From Bacteroidales bacterium (GTDB lineage: Bacteria; Bacteroidota; Bacteroidia; Bacteroidales; F082), in assembly GCA_017548125.1 (NCBI GenBank), contig JAFYNK010000086.1, positions 1 through 64,000 of the forward strand: a stretch of 64,000 nucleotides of DNA, written 5' to 3'. Of this stretch, positions 40,339 to 47,755 are shown one piece after another. Below the pieces are notes generated by a model. It worked only from the letters and a program-made list of their open reading frames with translations. It ran no database searches and had not been told where the DNA came from. A program made the position numbers and the translations under genes. Numbering within the stretch: the first letter of the stretch is position 1; each line of letters opens with the position of its first letter.

Positions 40339-40902
40339 ATGAAAAAACTAATCGTATTATTTACAGTGGCATTGATGATGCAATCGTGTCACGTGACAGT
40401 AGAAATTCCAGCACGTGATGATAATAGTCTGACATCCGAGCAGAAAGGTAATATTTATTTGACTTCTGATACAACTTCATTAATCGGTTTGGCTAATGAT
40501 GGTCGTATCTATGCTGTCAATCCCAATCAGATGAAAGACTTGCTTGTTGCCAAAGAAAAGGCTCTCGTTTACAGATGGTCGCCGTATGATATGGAAAACA
40601 ATATTCCAATATATTTTGTACAATCATATTGCAATGAAAATGATATAGAATTATATGTCATTACAAATGAATATAAAGCGGCATTTAGAGAAATAGATAA
40701 TGTTAAGAATCCGATGTTTTCAATGAAGATAGTTAATGATATTACAGACATCTCAGATAAATGTGAAAATAGATTCTATAAACAGCTTTTAGGCAGCAAG
40801 TACAAGAAAAAATATCATCTCTATTATTTTGAAGATGGCGAATATATAAGAACTGAAGATAAAATACTGAATGACAAATGGAAAAAATATTGGTTTTATT
40901 AG
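40339..40902 (+). CDS. Small lipoprotein of the exporter locus, function unknown
   Basis: A 187-residue lipoprotein: signal peptide with lipobox LMMQSC (Cys17). The mature part has a strand-helix order (YLTSDTTSLIGLANDGRIYAV; helix NQMKDLLVAKEK; ALVYRWSPYDME; IPIYFVQSYCNENDIELYVITNEYKAAF) that loosely recalls a thioredoxin-like fold without a CxxC pair; this is only a guess. The C-terminus is rich in Lys, Tyr and Trp. It shares the word-array leader of the permease genes and ends directly before a strong promoter at 40.89 kb, so it is probably the last gene of the exporter transcript. It could be an accessory or chaperone lipoprotein of the exporter. Confidence 0.5.
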   Translation: MKKLIVLFTVALMMQSCHVTVEIPARDDNSLTSEQKGNIYLTSDTTSLIGLANDGRIYAVNPNQMKDLLVAKEKALVYRWSPYDMENNIPIYFVQSYCNENDIELYVITNEYKAAFREIDNVKNPMFSMKIVNDITDISDKCENRFYKQLLGSKYKKKYHLYYFEDGEYIRTEDKILNDKWKKYWFY

Positions 40903-40920
40903 AAAATGATTTTATATTTG
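40890..40920 (+). promoter_or_regulatory. Promoter after the lipoprotein gene
   Basis: TTGG at 40890-40893 and TATATTTG at 40913-40920 with 19 bp between, an excellent Bacteroidota promoter. No annotated gene begins directly after it; it reads into the hairpin at 40985-41038. A 19-codon open frame (40926-40985) is the only short ORF. Confidence 0.6.
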
Positions 40921-40984
40921 CATAAATGAAGTTTAGTGTTAATAATAAAAATAAACACACATTGAAGTCTCAAGAATTGACGTA

Positions 40985-41038
40985 GAGCCGTATCACACGA
41001 CACAATTAAATAATAACAAAATGTCGTTGGTGCGGCTC
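40985..41038 (+). ncRNA. Candidate structured RNA or cruciform
   Basis: GAGCCG (40985-40990) pairs with CGGCTC (41033-41038), and ACGACA (40997-41002) with TGTCGT (41022-41027), giving a two-part stem with an internal loop and a 19-nt apical loop. It lies 65 nt after a strong promoter and is more GC-rich than its surroundings. No T-tract follows, so it may be an attenuator or a DNA-level site rather than an independent RNA. Confidence 0.35.
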
Positions 41039-41069
41039 ATACTTTGTCTTGTTGACATAAAAAACGTTA

Positions 41070-41095
41070 AAATCTTTTATGAATTTTTCTCTTGA
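41070..41095 (+). repeat. 26-bp direct repeat, left copy
   Basis: A 26-bp stretch beginning AAATCTTTTATG, identical to 42032-42057. Its last bases (CTTGA) supply the -33 TTG of the promoter at 41092-41122. Confidence 0.85.
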
Positions 41096-41122
41096 CAAAT
41101 GTTTTATGATGTCATATTTTTG
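41092..41122 (+). promoter_or_regulatory. Promoter of the two-gene unit
   Basis: TTG at 41092-41094, a 20-bp spacer, and TATTTTTG at 41115-41122, 45 bp before the first ATG. Confidence 0.7.
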
Positions 41123-41167
41123 CAAAAGCGTAATTTAAATCATTAACCATTTTTATACCTTATAACA

Positions 41168-41380
41168 ATGAGTAATTTCAGCAAAAAAATCAGAAAAGTT
41201 TTCTTCGAAAGGAAAGGTGTTGATATAGATAAAGTTGATTTTATAGATATGCCAGAATCGAGAGAAAATTATAATTTAGATAAAATTATAGGTAATGTTA
41301 ATCTGGTAGAAGGTCGTTTTATGATTAAGTCTGAGGCTAATAAAATCATTGACGAATTTTTGATGACGAGATTGCCGTAA
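41168..41380 (+). CDS. Small protein of unknown function, two-gene unit gene 1
   Basis: A 70-residue soluble protein. It has a basic N-terminal helix (SKKIRKVFFERKG), an acidic middle (VDIDKVDFIDMPE) and a C-terminal helix (SEANKIIDEFLMTRLP). There is no signal peptide or recognisable domain. It has its own well-formed promoter and is followed after 32 bp by a membrane-tailed protein; both lie between the copies of a 26-bp direct repeat. Size and pairing recall antitoxin or adaptor genes, but no family is recognised. Confidence 0.5.
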   Translation: MSNFSKKIRKVFFERKGVDIDKVDFIDMPESRENYNLDKIIGNVNLVEGRFMIKSEANKIIDEFLMTRLP

Positions 41381-41412
41381 AATATTTTCGAAACCATACC
41401 AATATAAAATTT

Positions 41413-42033
41413 ATGAACAACAAACTTCACTGCTTCAATAAACTTGAAGAGTTGTACGTTTTATATGATAAAGTGCGTCTGGCTACAATATTGTTAGAGA
41501 ACTTCAATGATGAGCACAAAATGTATCTTGCTCCAGTAAATCAACTCAGAAGTGCATTGGATCATGTTTTTAAAGCGATTAATTGCAATGAAAACACTAA
41601 CCAATGCGATTATGAATTAAAAGAGGCCAAAGAACATTTGGACAGAGCAGGATATGATGCCCTTGAATTATTAGCGGCAAATATAGGTATCAGTATCGTA
41701 CAAAAATTAAAAAAATATAATACAAAAACCATTACTGAAGTATTTCCGTTTTATTTCACCACGATAAAACCAAAGTTAACAGACATTAAGAGTATTGTCG
41801 CAACATTAAGGAGTGATAAAAAAATTAATTCTGAGAAGTCATTTTCTGAATACTTTGAACAAATTTCTATGTTGATTGACATGGATAAAAAAGTAGATAC
41901 AATGATACCTTCATTAGATGAATATGAAGAGAAACATAAAAAAGAAAAGGTAAAAACATGGGGGATCAGCATATTGTCAAGTATTATTTCTGGATTATCA
42001 GTTGGAATCATAATGTATTTTTCAACGAAATAA
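41413..42033 (+). CDS. Helical protein with C-terminal membrane anchor, two-gene unit gene 2
   Basis: A 206-residue mostly helical protein. An N-terminal four-helix region (FNKLEELYVLYDKVRLATILLENFND; LAPVNQLRSALDHVFKAINC; EAKEHLDRAGYDALELLAANIGISIVQKL) recalls HEPN-like bundles through the RSALDH segment, but the Rx4-6H nuclease motif is not clear. A second helical pair and a short charged linker (EEKHKKEKVKTWG) lead to one C-terminal TM helix (ISILSSIISGLSVGIIMYF). A tail-anchored effector or sensor is possible; no family is recognised. Its last two bases abut the right copy of the 26-bp repeat. Confidence 0.5.
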   Translation: MNNKLHCFNKLEELYVLYDKVRLATILLENFNDEHKMYLAPVNQLRSALDHVFKAINCNENTNQCDYELKEAKEHLDRAGYDALELLAANIGISIVQKLKKYNTKTITEVFPFYFTTIKPKLTDIKSIVATLRSDKKINSEKSFSEYFEQISMLIDMDKKVDTMIPSLDEYEEKHKKEKVKTWGISILSSIISGLSVGIIMYFSTK

Positions 42034-42057
42034 ATCTTTTATGAATTTTTCTCTTGA
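42032..42057 (+). repeat. 26-bp direct repeat, right copy
   Basis: Identical to 41070-41095; it overlaps the stop codon of the membrane-tailed protein. No -7 element follows this copy. Confidence 0.85.
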
Positions 42058-42107
42058 AAAAAATAGATGATTTTAGAAACAGTTGCTGCATCTCGTGCGA
42101 ATTTAAA

Positions 42108-42222
42108 ATTGAAAATTAAATAATCTGGTTTAAGGTTGGATTTCATAAACTTTAAAACTTAAAACTTTCAACCTCAAAACTACTTTAAACTTTAAACCTT
42201 AAACTTTAAACTAAAAAAAATA
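42108..42222. repeat. Orphan copy of the exporter word-array leader
   Basis: AAAATTG, GGTTTAAGG, AAAACTT and TTTAAAC words in the same order as in front of the permease and lipoprotein genes, here followed only by a truncated frame. Confidence 0.75.
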
Positions 42223-42225
42223 ACC

Positions 42226-42300
42226 ATGAAAAAACTCATTGGTGCGGTCCGTGCATATCTGATTGCAAGCGTTACGGACAATTCGGTAAAAATTATATAG
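42226..42300 (+). pseudogene. Truncated start of a lipoprotein-like gene
   Basis: The sequence around the ATG (AACCATGAAAAAACTmAT) matches the start of the lipoprotein gene at 40339 and follows a copy of the same leader. The frame ends after 24 codons (MKKLIGAVRAYLIASV...). The segment TTGGTGCGG also recurs at 41028. It looks like a duplicated leader with a decayed or replaced gene. Confidence 0.45.
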
Positions 42301-42332
42301 ATAAGATTTTGAAATCTAAATAAATATATTTC

Positions 42333-42431
42333 GGAAAAAATGTGTTTTTAGATGTCTAAAATAATGGAAAAAATGTATTTTTACATACGTGAAATTTAGG
42401 AAAAAATGTGTTTGGTATGTATAAGTGAAAG
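42333..42431. repeat. Three 33-bp iterons GGAAAAAATGTRTTT
   Basis: Units start at 42333, 42366 and 42399, exactly 33 bp apart. Each begins GGAAAAAATGTGTTT or GGAAAAAATGTATTT and then diverges. Unit 1 includes the palindrome TTTTAGATGTCTAAAA (42345-42360). They lie about 100-180 bp upstream of the protease promoter on one face of the helix (three turns apart). Confidence 0.8.
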
Positions 42432-42513
42432 ATTGATAATAAAATAGAAGATTGTTTAAGAATGAATTTTATACTTTTATTGTAAATTTCAATTTTTATA
42501 AAATAAAAAATAG

Positions 42514-42521
42514 TATCTTTG
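42514..42521 (+). promoter_or_regulatory. -7 element of the protease-regulator operon
   Basis: TATCTTTG, 27 bp before the ATG of the protease gene. Confidence 0.75.
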
Positions 42522-42548
42522 TAGGAGAACTTAAAAATCAAATTTAAA

Positions 42549-43406
42549 ATGGAAAATTTAGTGGATAAAGCACTTAAAGAAATGATTTCTAATGCACTAT
42601 TAGAATTGGAAGATATTGCTAATAGTGATGTCTTATGTTATTCGGGCCCTATTATAGATGGAAATGAAAATATTTTTTTAGATATAATAGAAGAATTGGC
42701 GGATAGTCCTGATAAAAGAAATTGTTTGATGGTGGTGTTGACTACAACTGGAGGCAGTGCGATGGCAGTGGAACGCTATGTTAATATCATTAGGAAACAT
42801 TATGAAAAAGTATCTTTTGTAGTTCCCGATTATGCATATAGTGCAGGAACTATTTTCTGTATGAGTGGTGATGAGATATGGATGGATTATTTCTCGGTGT
42901 TAGGACCGATAGATCCACAAGTTAAGAATAAGGAAGGTAAATTTGTGCCAGCATTGGGATATTTAGACAAGGTTAATAGTCTAATAGACAAATCAAAAAA
43001 TGGAACCTTGACAAATGCCGAATTTTTGATACTTAAAGATTTTGATTTGGCAGAACTTAGAGCCTACGAACAAGCAAAGGAACTTACAATAACATTATTG
43101 AAGAAATGGCTTGTTAAGTATAAGTTTAAGGAGTGGAACAAACATGCAAATGGTAATCCTGTTACAATACAAGAGAAAGAAAAAAGAGCTGAGGAAATTG
43201 CTGATAAACTTGGTGATAATAATATCTGGAAATCACATGGAAGACCTATTTGCATAGAAGAATTGGAAAATTTAAAATTAAAAATAGAAGATTATAGTAA
43301 TAAAAAAGAAATAAGAAAAGTGATACGAAAATATTATAACCTATCGAAAGATATGATTAATAAATATGGTTTAAATATTTTTATCCAAACAAGAAAGTAT
43401 CTGTAA
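42549..43406 (+). CDS. ClpP/SppA-fold serine protease (SDH proteinase-like)
   Basis: A 285-residue cytoplasmic protein of the crotonase/ClpP fold, similar to the serine dehydrogenase proteinase family (SDH_sah, related to SppA). Motifs: CLMVVLTTTGGSAMAVERYVNIIRKHY (oxyanion strand TTGG), VSFVVPDYAYSAGTIFCMSGDEIWM with the nucleophile Ser of YSAGT, then SVLGPIDPQV. The C-terminal 120 residues are helical and charged (EKEKRAEEIADKLGD). It has no signal peptide or TM helix, unlike SppA. It starts an apparent operon with a 64-residue partner (2-bp gap) and then the NtrC-type regulator (4-bp gap) and its kinase. The substrate is unknown. Confidence 0.75.
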   Translation: MENLVDKALKEMISNALLELEDIANSDVLCYSGPIIDGNENIFLDIIEELADSPDKRNCLMVVLTTTGGSAMAVERYVNIIRKHYEKVSFVVPDYAYSAGTIFCMSGDEIWMDYFSVLGPIDPQVKNKEGKFVPALGYLDKVNSLIDKSKNGTLTNAEFLILKDFDLAELRAYEQAKELTITLLKKWLVKYKFKEWNKHANGNPVTIQEKEKRAEEIADKLGDNNIWKSHGRPICIEELENLKLKIEDYSNKKEIRKVIRKYYNLSKDMINKYGLNIFIQTRKYL

Positions 43407-43408
43407 TT

Positions 43409-43603
43409 ATGGAAGATAGAATAAAAGATGTGTTGAATAATTATGCTTTTTCACAGCATGATAAAGATACGATAAAAGAATATGAGAAATCGGTAGAGGA
43501 TTTTGAACAGCTTATCAATCGTGGAATTACAAAGTCAAGAGGGTATAACTTGCAGACAATTGATGAGGTGTCTTGTAGTATGCAGAAATATAATATTAAT
43601 TAA
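43409..43603 (+). CDS. 64-residue partner of the ClpP/SppA-like protease
   Basis: A small soluble protein with two helices (MEDRIKDVLNNYAFSQHD; IKEYEKSVEDFEQLINRG) and a conserved-looking tail ITKSRGYNLQTIDE. No DNA-binding motif is evident. It lies 2 bp after the protease stop and 4 bp before the regulator start, so the three are almost certainly co-transcribed. It may be an adaptor, inhibitor or antitoxin-like protein; I do not recognise the family. Confidence 0.6.
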   Translation: MEDRIKDVLNNYAFSQHDKDTIKEYEKSVEDFEQLINRGITKSRGYNLQTIDEVSCSMQKYNIN

Positions 43604-43607
43604 TATT

Positions 43608-44951
43608 ATGTCCCAAAAAGGTAAACTCCTTGTCGTTGATGATAATCCTAATATCTTGTCGGCTGTCAAGATGCTGACAGAGCGTCATTTCGAGAAAGTG
43701 ACGACTTTGTCTTCTCCTAAGTCTCTGGTATCTGTCATACAGACAGAATCGCCTGATGTGCTTCTGCTTGACATGAATTTCCATGCTGGTATCAATACTG
43801 GCAACGAAGGTCTTTTCTGGCTTAATGAGGTGAATGCCAAATTCCCTAAAATCAAAGTGGTGCTCTTCACTGCTTATGCCGACGTGGACCTCGCCGTACG
43901 CGCTATGAAAGACGGCGCCCACGACTTCATAGTCAAACCTTGGAATAACGAGAAACTTATCGAGACTCTCCTCAACGCTTGTAATCAAGGAAATAAGAAG
44001 TCGTCAGCAAAGAAAGACAACTCTTCGGATAAAAAGTCTTCTATGTATTGGGGCTCTTCCCCTGAGATGATGCGTATCAAAAGCATAGTGGAACGCGTGG
44101 CATCCACCGATGCTAACATCTTGATAACAGGTGAGAACGGTACCGGTAAGGAGGTGCTGGCTCGTGAGATTCATTCTCTTTCCTCACGTTGTAACAACGA
44201 GATGGTCACTCTCGATATGGGAGCAATACCTGACACGCTTTTTGAGAGCGAGCTCTTCGGACATAAGAAAGGCGCTTTCACCGACGCTAATGCCGACAGA
44301 ATAGGCAAGATGGAAGCGGCTAACAACTCAACGCTCTTCATGGACGAAATTGGCAATATGCCAATGCATCTGCAGGCTAAACTCCTGACAGCGCTCCAAA
44401 ACAGAAACGTCACCCGTCTCGGAACGAATAATCCGGTAAGTATAGACATACGTCTCATAACAGCAACTAATCGTAACCTCTTCGAGATGGCAGAGAGAAA
44501 TGAGTTCCGTCAGGATCTGCTGTTTAGAATCAATACGATACATATCAATATCCCGCCTCTGCGTAACAGAAAAGACGATATCGTTCCTTTGGCAGAGATG
44601 TTCGTCGATATTTATTCAGAAAGATATAAAAAAGAAAATATAAGCATATCAAAGTCAGCGGCAGAGAAACTGCTTGCTCATCGTTGGGACGGTAATATAC
44701 GCGAGCTTCAGCATACTATGGAGAAGGCGGTCATCATGTGCGACAGCGATGTCATAAAACCTGAACATCTAGGTCTGTATGAATCAGTAAGATATTCTGC
44801 CATAGATACTAACGCTACATTGGAAGATATTGAGCGTGCTGCCATCGCTGAGACGATAAACTCTTGCAACGGCAACCTCTCTCTCGTGGCACATAAACTC
44901 GGCATCACTCGTCAGACTCTTTATAACAAAATAAAACGTTATGGTCTATGA
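43608..44951 (+). CDS. NtrC-type sigma-54-dependent response regulator
   Basis: A 447-residue regulator: receiver domain 5-130 (phospho-acceptor Asp55 in LLLDMNFH, FTAYAD, VKPW), AAA+ domain about 150-390 with Walker A GENGTGKE, the sigma-54 contact loop as GAFTDA instead of GAFTGA, Walker B LFMDEIGN, and a Fis-type helix-turn-helix (LEDIERAAIAETI...NGNLSLVAHKLGITRQTLYNKIKRYGL). The frame is open upstream, but the start is placed at 43608 (MSQKGKLLVVDDN), 4 bp after the partner gene. It would activate -24/-12 promoters when phosphorylated by the kinase downstream (ATGA overlap). The probable target is the exporter operon, with a -24/-12-like site at 26253. Confidence 0.92.
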   Translation: MSQKGKLLVVDDNPNILSAVKMLTERHFEKVTTLSSPKSLVSVIQTESPDVLLLDMNFHAGINTGNEGLFWLNEVNAKFPKIKVVLFTAYADVDLAVRAMKDGAHDFIVKPWNNEKLIETLLNACNQGNKKSSAKKDNSSDKKSSMYWGSSPEMMRIKSIVERVASTDANILITGENGTGKEVLAREIHSLSSRCNNEMVTLDMGAIPDTLFESELFGHKKGAFTDANADRIGKMEAANNSTLFMDEIGNMPMHLQAKLLTALQNRNVTRLGTNNPVSIDIRLITATNRNLFEMAERNEFRQDLLFRINTIHINIPPLRNRKDDIVPLAEMFVDIYSERYKKENISISKSAAEKLLAHRWDGNIRELQHTMEKAVIMCDSDVIKPEHLGLYESVRYSAIDTNATLEDIERAAIAETINSCNGNLSLVAHKLGITRQTLYNKIKRYGL

Positions 44952-46252
44952 GAAACAGCAGAGTCTCATATAGACGTATAATATTGTATATCATTTTCTT
45001 GATATTGATGAGCGCAGCGTCGTGCTTGTGCGTAGCCTTTAAAATGTACGCCTTGCTTCTCGTATGTTTGCCCTTGTTGATATTATCTGTATTTAAATTG
45101 ATATCCGTTTATAATGGCATCATCGGTCGTCTTTCATTCATCATCAAAGCTGTGAAAAACGATGACTATTCATTTCGTTTCTCGGAAAATCCTAACAGCA
45201 CGGAAAATTCTTTCGTGAATCATTCTCTCAACCAAATCAAGGAGGTGATGGATGAGAAGAAATGTCTCATGCGTGAAGACGATAAGAACTTTGAACTGAT
45301 AATGGAATGTGCCAATATTGGAATCATGTTGCTGATGGATAACGGAACGGTGGTTCATGCCAATTCCAAGGCGTTGGGAATCTTCTCGATGCCTCGCATA
45401 AGTCACATCTCGTATCTTCGTATGCAGTCGGAGGAACTTGTTCAGGTCTTGGAAAACATAAGACCTACAGAACAGAAAACTGTCAGGTATTACACTGAAA
45501 TCGGCGAGGTGAACTTGGTTTTAAGTTGTGCTGAGATAAAATATAAAGAGAAGAATCTGAGAGTCATAACGATAGGTAATATCGGAAAAGAACTCGATAA
45601 TCAGGAGGTGGAAGTGTGGGAGAAACTGACGCGTATCCTCACTCACGAGATTATGAATTCTCTAGCGCCAATCACTTCGATAAGCAGCACCATGATGACC
45701 TCTCTCGATGATAAGGAGAAGATAGGGGAGGGATTGGCGATAATACATTCTACCAGCGACAGACTCATGCAGTTTGTCAACTCATTCCGTCAGGTGACGA
45801 GAATTCCTGTGCCACAGAAATCACCTTTCTATCTTAACGAATTGATAGATAATGTGGCGTCGCTGCTCGATTTTAAAAATATAAAAGTTGACATCAACAT
45901 AAATCCTGATGACATTATGCTTTATGCAGACAGAAGTCAGATGTCGCAGGTTTTGCTCAATATTTTGAAAAATGCTATCGACACATGCGAGGACGAAAAT
46001 AAAGTCTATAACATTGAGATAAATGCGTTTATCGACAAAGAAGAACGAATACATATTGAGTTGAGCAACGACGCAGGAAAGATTCCTGATGAGGTTTCGG
46101 ATAATATCTTTATGCCGTTCTTCACCACAAAACGAGAAGGAACCGGCATCGGTCTCGCTATCTCACGTCAAATCATACGACTTCATGGCGGCACTCTTCA
46201 TCTCTCGAAAAACACAGAGGAAAAAGTGACGTTCCTGATAGTGCTGGAGTGA
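44948..46252 (+). CDS. Sensor histidine kinase, NtrB/AtoS-like
   Basis: A 434-residue inner-membrane kinase: two TM helices at about 10-30 and 33-50 with almost no periplasmic loop, a HAMP-like stretch, a PAS-like domain at about 105-205 (FELIMECANIGIMLLMDNGTVVHANSKALGIF), HisKA with H-box LTHEIMNSLAPITSIS, and HATPase with QVLLNILKNAIDT, DEVSDNIFMPFFTTKREGTGIGLAISRQI. Without a periplasmic sensor domain it probably senses a membrane or cytoplasmic signal. It overlaps the regulator by 4 bp and is its cognate kinase. Confidence 0.92.
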   Translation: MRNSRVSYRRIILYIIFLILMSAASCLCVAFKMYALLLVCLPLLILSVFKLISVYNGIIGRLSFIIKAVKNDDYSFRFSENPNSTENSFVNHSLNQIKEVMDEKKCLMREDDKNFELIMECANIGIMLLMDNGTVVHANSKALGIFSMPRISHISYLRMQSEELVQVLENIRPTEQKTVRYYTEIGEVNLVLSCAEIKYKEKNLRVITIGNIGKELDNQEVEVWEKLTRILTHEIMNSLAPITSISSTMMTSLDDKEKIGEGLAIIHSTSDRLMQFVNSFRQVTRIPVPQKSPFYLNELIDNVASLLDFKNIKVDININPDDIMLYADRSQMSQVLLNILKNAIDTCEDENKVYNIEINAFIDKEERIHIELSNDAGKIPDEVSDNIFMPFFTTKREGTGIGLAISRQIIRLHGGTLHLSKNTEEKVTFLIVLE

Positions 46253-46387
46253 TTAATAATACTCTCGTATATACATATAAGTTTATTTCTCATTTATGTT
46301 AAACTGTGATATATTTGGGAATGAATTATCTCAAAAAAACTTATGTAAAATCTGAGATTTAATTGTTCTTAGATGAGAAATAATATG

Positions 46388-46395
46388 TATTTTTG
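46388..46395 (+). promoter_or_regulatory. -7 element of the Dcu gene
   Basis: TATTTTTG with TTG 22 bp upstream (46363-46365); 36 bp before the ATG. Confidence 0.6.
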
Positions 46396-46431
46396 TAGAA
46401 CTATTATTAAATTTAAACTAAGAACATTTTT

Positions 46432-47730
46432 ATGTTAATACAGCTTTTATTTGTCCTGGTCTGTATCATTGTCGGCGCTCGCATCGGCGGCATTGGACTT
46501 GGTGTGATGGGTGGACTTGGTGTAGCAATTTTGACTTTCGTCTTCGGTCTTGAACCTACTGCGCCTCCTATCGATGTCATGCTTATGATTGCTGCTGTCA
46601 TCTCAGCGGCAGGTGCTATGCAGGCAGCGGGCGGTCTCGATTTTCTCGTTAAGATCGCTGAGAAAATCTTAAGACGTCATCCTCAAAACGTTACATTACT
46701 CGCACCATTAGTAACTTATACATTCACTTTCTTGGCAGGAACAGGTCACGTGGCTTATTCTGTGTTGCCAGTCATCGCTGAAGTGGCTCGTGAGACTAAG
46801 ATACGTCCGGAACGTCCTCTTGGTATCGCTGTCATCGCGTCGCAGCAGGCTATCACAGCATCGCCAATTTCGGCAGCGATGGTGGCTTTGCTTGGCATGC
46901 TTGGAGGCTACGACATCACTTTGTTTGATATACTTAAAATAATAATTCCAGCCACACTCATAGGTGTGCTCGTAGGTGCTTTCGCTTCAATGAGAGTAGG
47001 CAAGGAACTCGTTGACGACCCTGAATACCAAAGACGACTTAAGAGCGGTGAGTTCGATAACACTCATGTTGAATTGAACGACATCAAGAATCTCTTCAGC
47101 GCTAAATTGTCTGTTATTCTTTTCATAGCGGCAACTGTACTCATCGTTTTATTCGGTTCTATTCCATCATTGCGTCCGACCTTCGATGGAAGAACTGTTG
47201 AAATGCCATCATTGATAGAGATATTGATGCTTACGACGGCAGCTGTCATTTTGTTGGTTACCAAGACTTCAGGAGCTAAGGCAGCACAAGGCAGCGTCTT
47301 CTCCGCTGGCATGCAGGCTGTCATCGCAATCTTCGGTGTCGCTTGGATGGGAGATACCTTTATCAATGGCAATATAGCACAGCTCACAGGTTCTATTGAA
47401 AGCGTGGTTACAGAAATGCCTTGGCTCTTCGGTGTTGCATTATTCGTGATGTCGATACTACTTTATAGTCAAGCTGCCACAGTGCGCGCTATCATGCCGC
47501 TTGGTATTGCCCTCGGATTGAACCCAATGCTTTTGATTGCATTATTCCCTGCTGTCAACGGATATTTCTTCATCCCTAATTATCCAACAATAGTAGCCGC
47601 AATCAACTTCGACAGAACTGGAACAACGAAAATTGGTAAATATATTCTCAACCACTCCTTCATGATGCCAGGATTGGTAGCGACTGTAGTAGCGATAGGA
47701 GTAGGGCTGTTGTTGATACAGATTTTTTGA
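46432..47730 (+). CDS. dcuB: Anaerobic C4-dicarboxylate transporter (Dcu family)
   Basis: A 432-residue inner-membrane antiporter with about ten to twelve TM helices, fully collinear with DcuA/DcuB: GARIGGIGLGVMGGLGVAIL, PPIDVMLMIAAVISAAGAMQAAGGLDFLVKIAEKILRRHP, FLAGTGHVAYSVLPVI, IRPERPL, and QAITASPISAAMVALLGML. GTGHVAYS and IRPERP resemble DcuB, and ITASPISAA resembles DcuA, so the symbol is provisional. It exchanges fumarate, aspartate or malate for succinate in fumarate respiration, as expected for an anaerobic Bacteroidota. Monocistronic. Confidence 0.88.
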   Translation: MLIQLLFVLVCIIVGARIGGIGLGVMGGLGVAILTFVFGLEPTAPPIDVMLMIAAVISAAGAMQAAGGLDFLVKIAEKILRRHPQNVTLLAPLVTYTFTFLAGTGHVAYSVLPVIAEVARETKIRPERPLGIAVIASQQAITASPISAAMVALLGMLGGYDITLFDILKIIIPATLIGVLVGAFASMRVGKELVDDPEYQRRLKSGEFDNTHVELNDIKNLFSAKLSVILFIAATVLIVLFGSIPSLRPTFDGRTVEMPSLIEILMLTTAAVILLVTKTSGAKAAQGSVFSAGMQAVIAIFGVAWMGDTFINGNIAQLTGSIESVVTEMPWLFGVALFVMSILLYSQAATVRAIMPLGIALGLNPMLLIALFPAVNGYFFIPNYPTIVAAINFDRTGTTKIGKYILNHSFMMPGLVATVVAIGVGLLLIQIF

Positions 47731-47755
47731 TTAATTAGGAATTAGGAATGATTTT

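Larger units (their letters stand above)
42034..42548. other. 515-bp gap with leader duplicate, micro-ORF, iterons and promoter
   Basis: No full gene is seen. In order: the right copy of the 26-bp repeat, a duplicate of the word-array leader (42108-42222), a truncated 24-codon reading frame, three 33-bp iterons, and the promoter of the protease gene. Confidence 0.7.

Noticed and set aside
40339-40902. Thioredoxin-like lipoprotein
   Set aside because: The strand order is suggestive, but there is no CxxC or cis-Pro motif, so it is left as unknown.
42333-42431. CRISPR mini-array
   Set aside because: Only about 15 bp of each 33-bp unit is conserved, the rest is not spacer-like in size, and no cas genes are near.
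40903-43603. Integrase-driven genomic island
   Set aside because: There is a direct repeat and odd gene content, but no integrase, transposase or tRNA end; only a small gained segment is supported.
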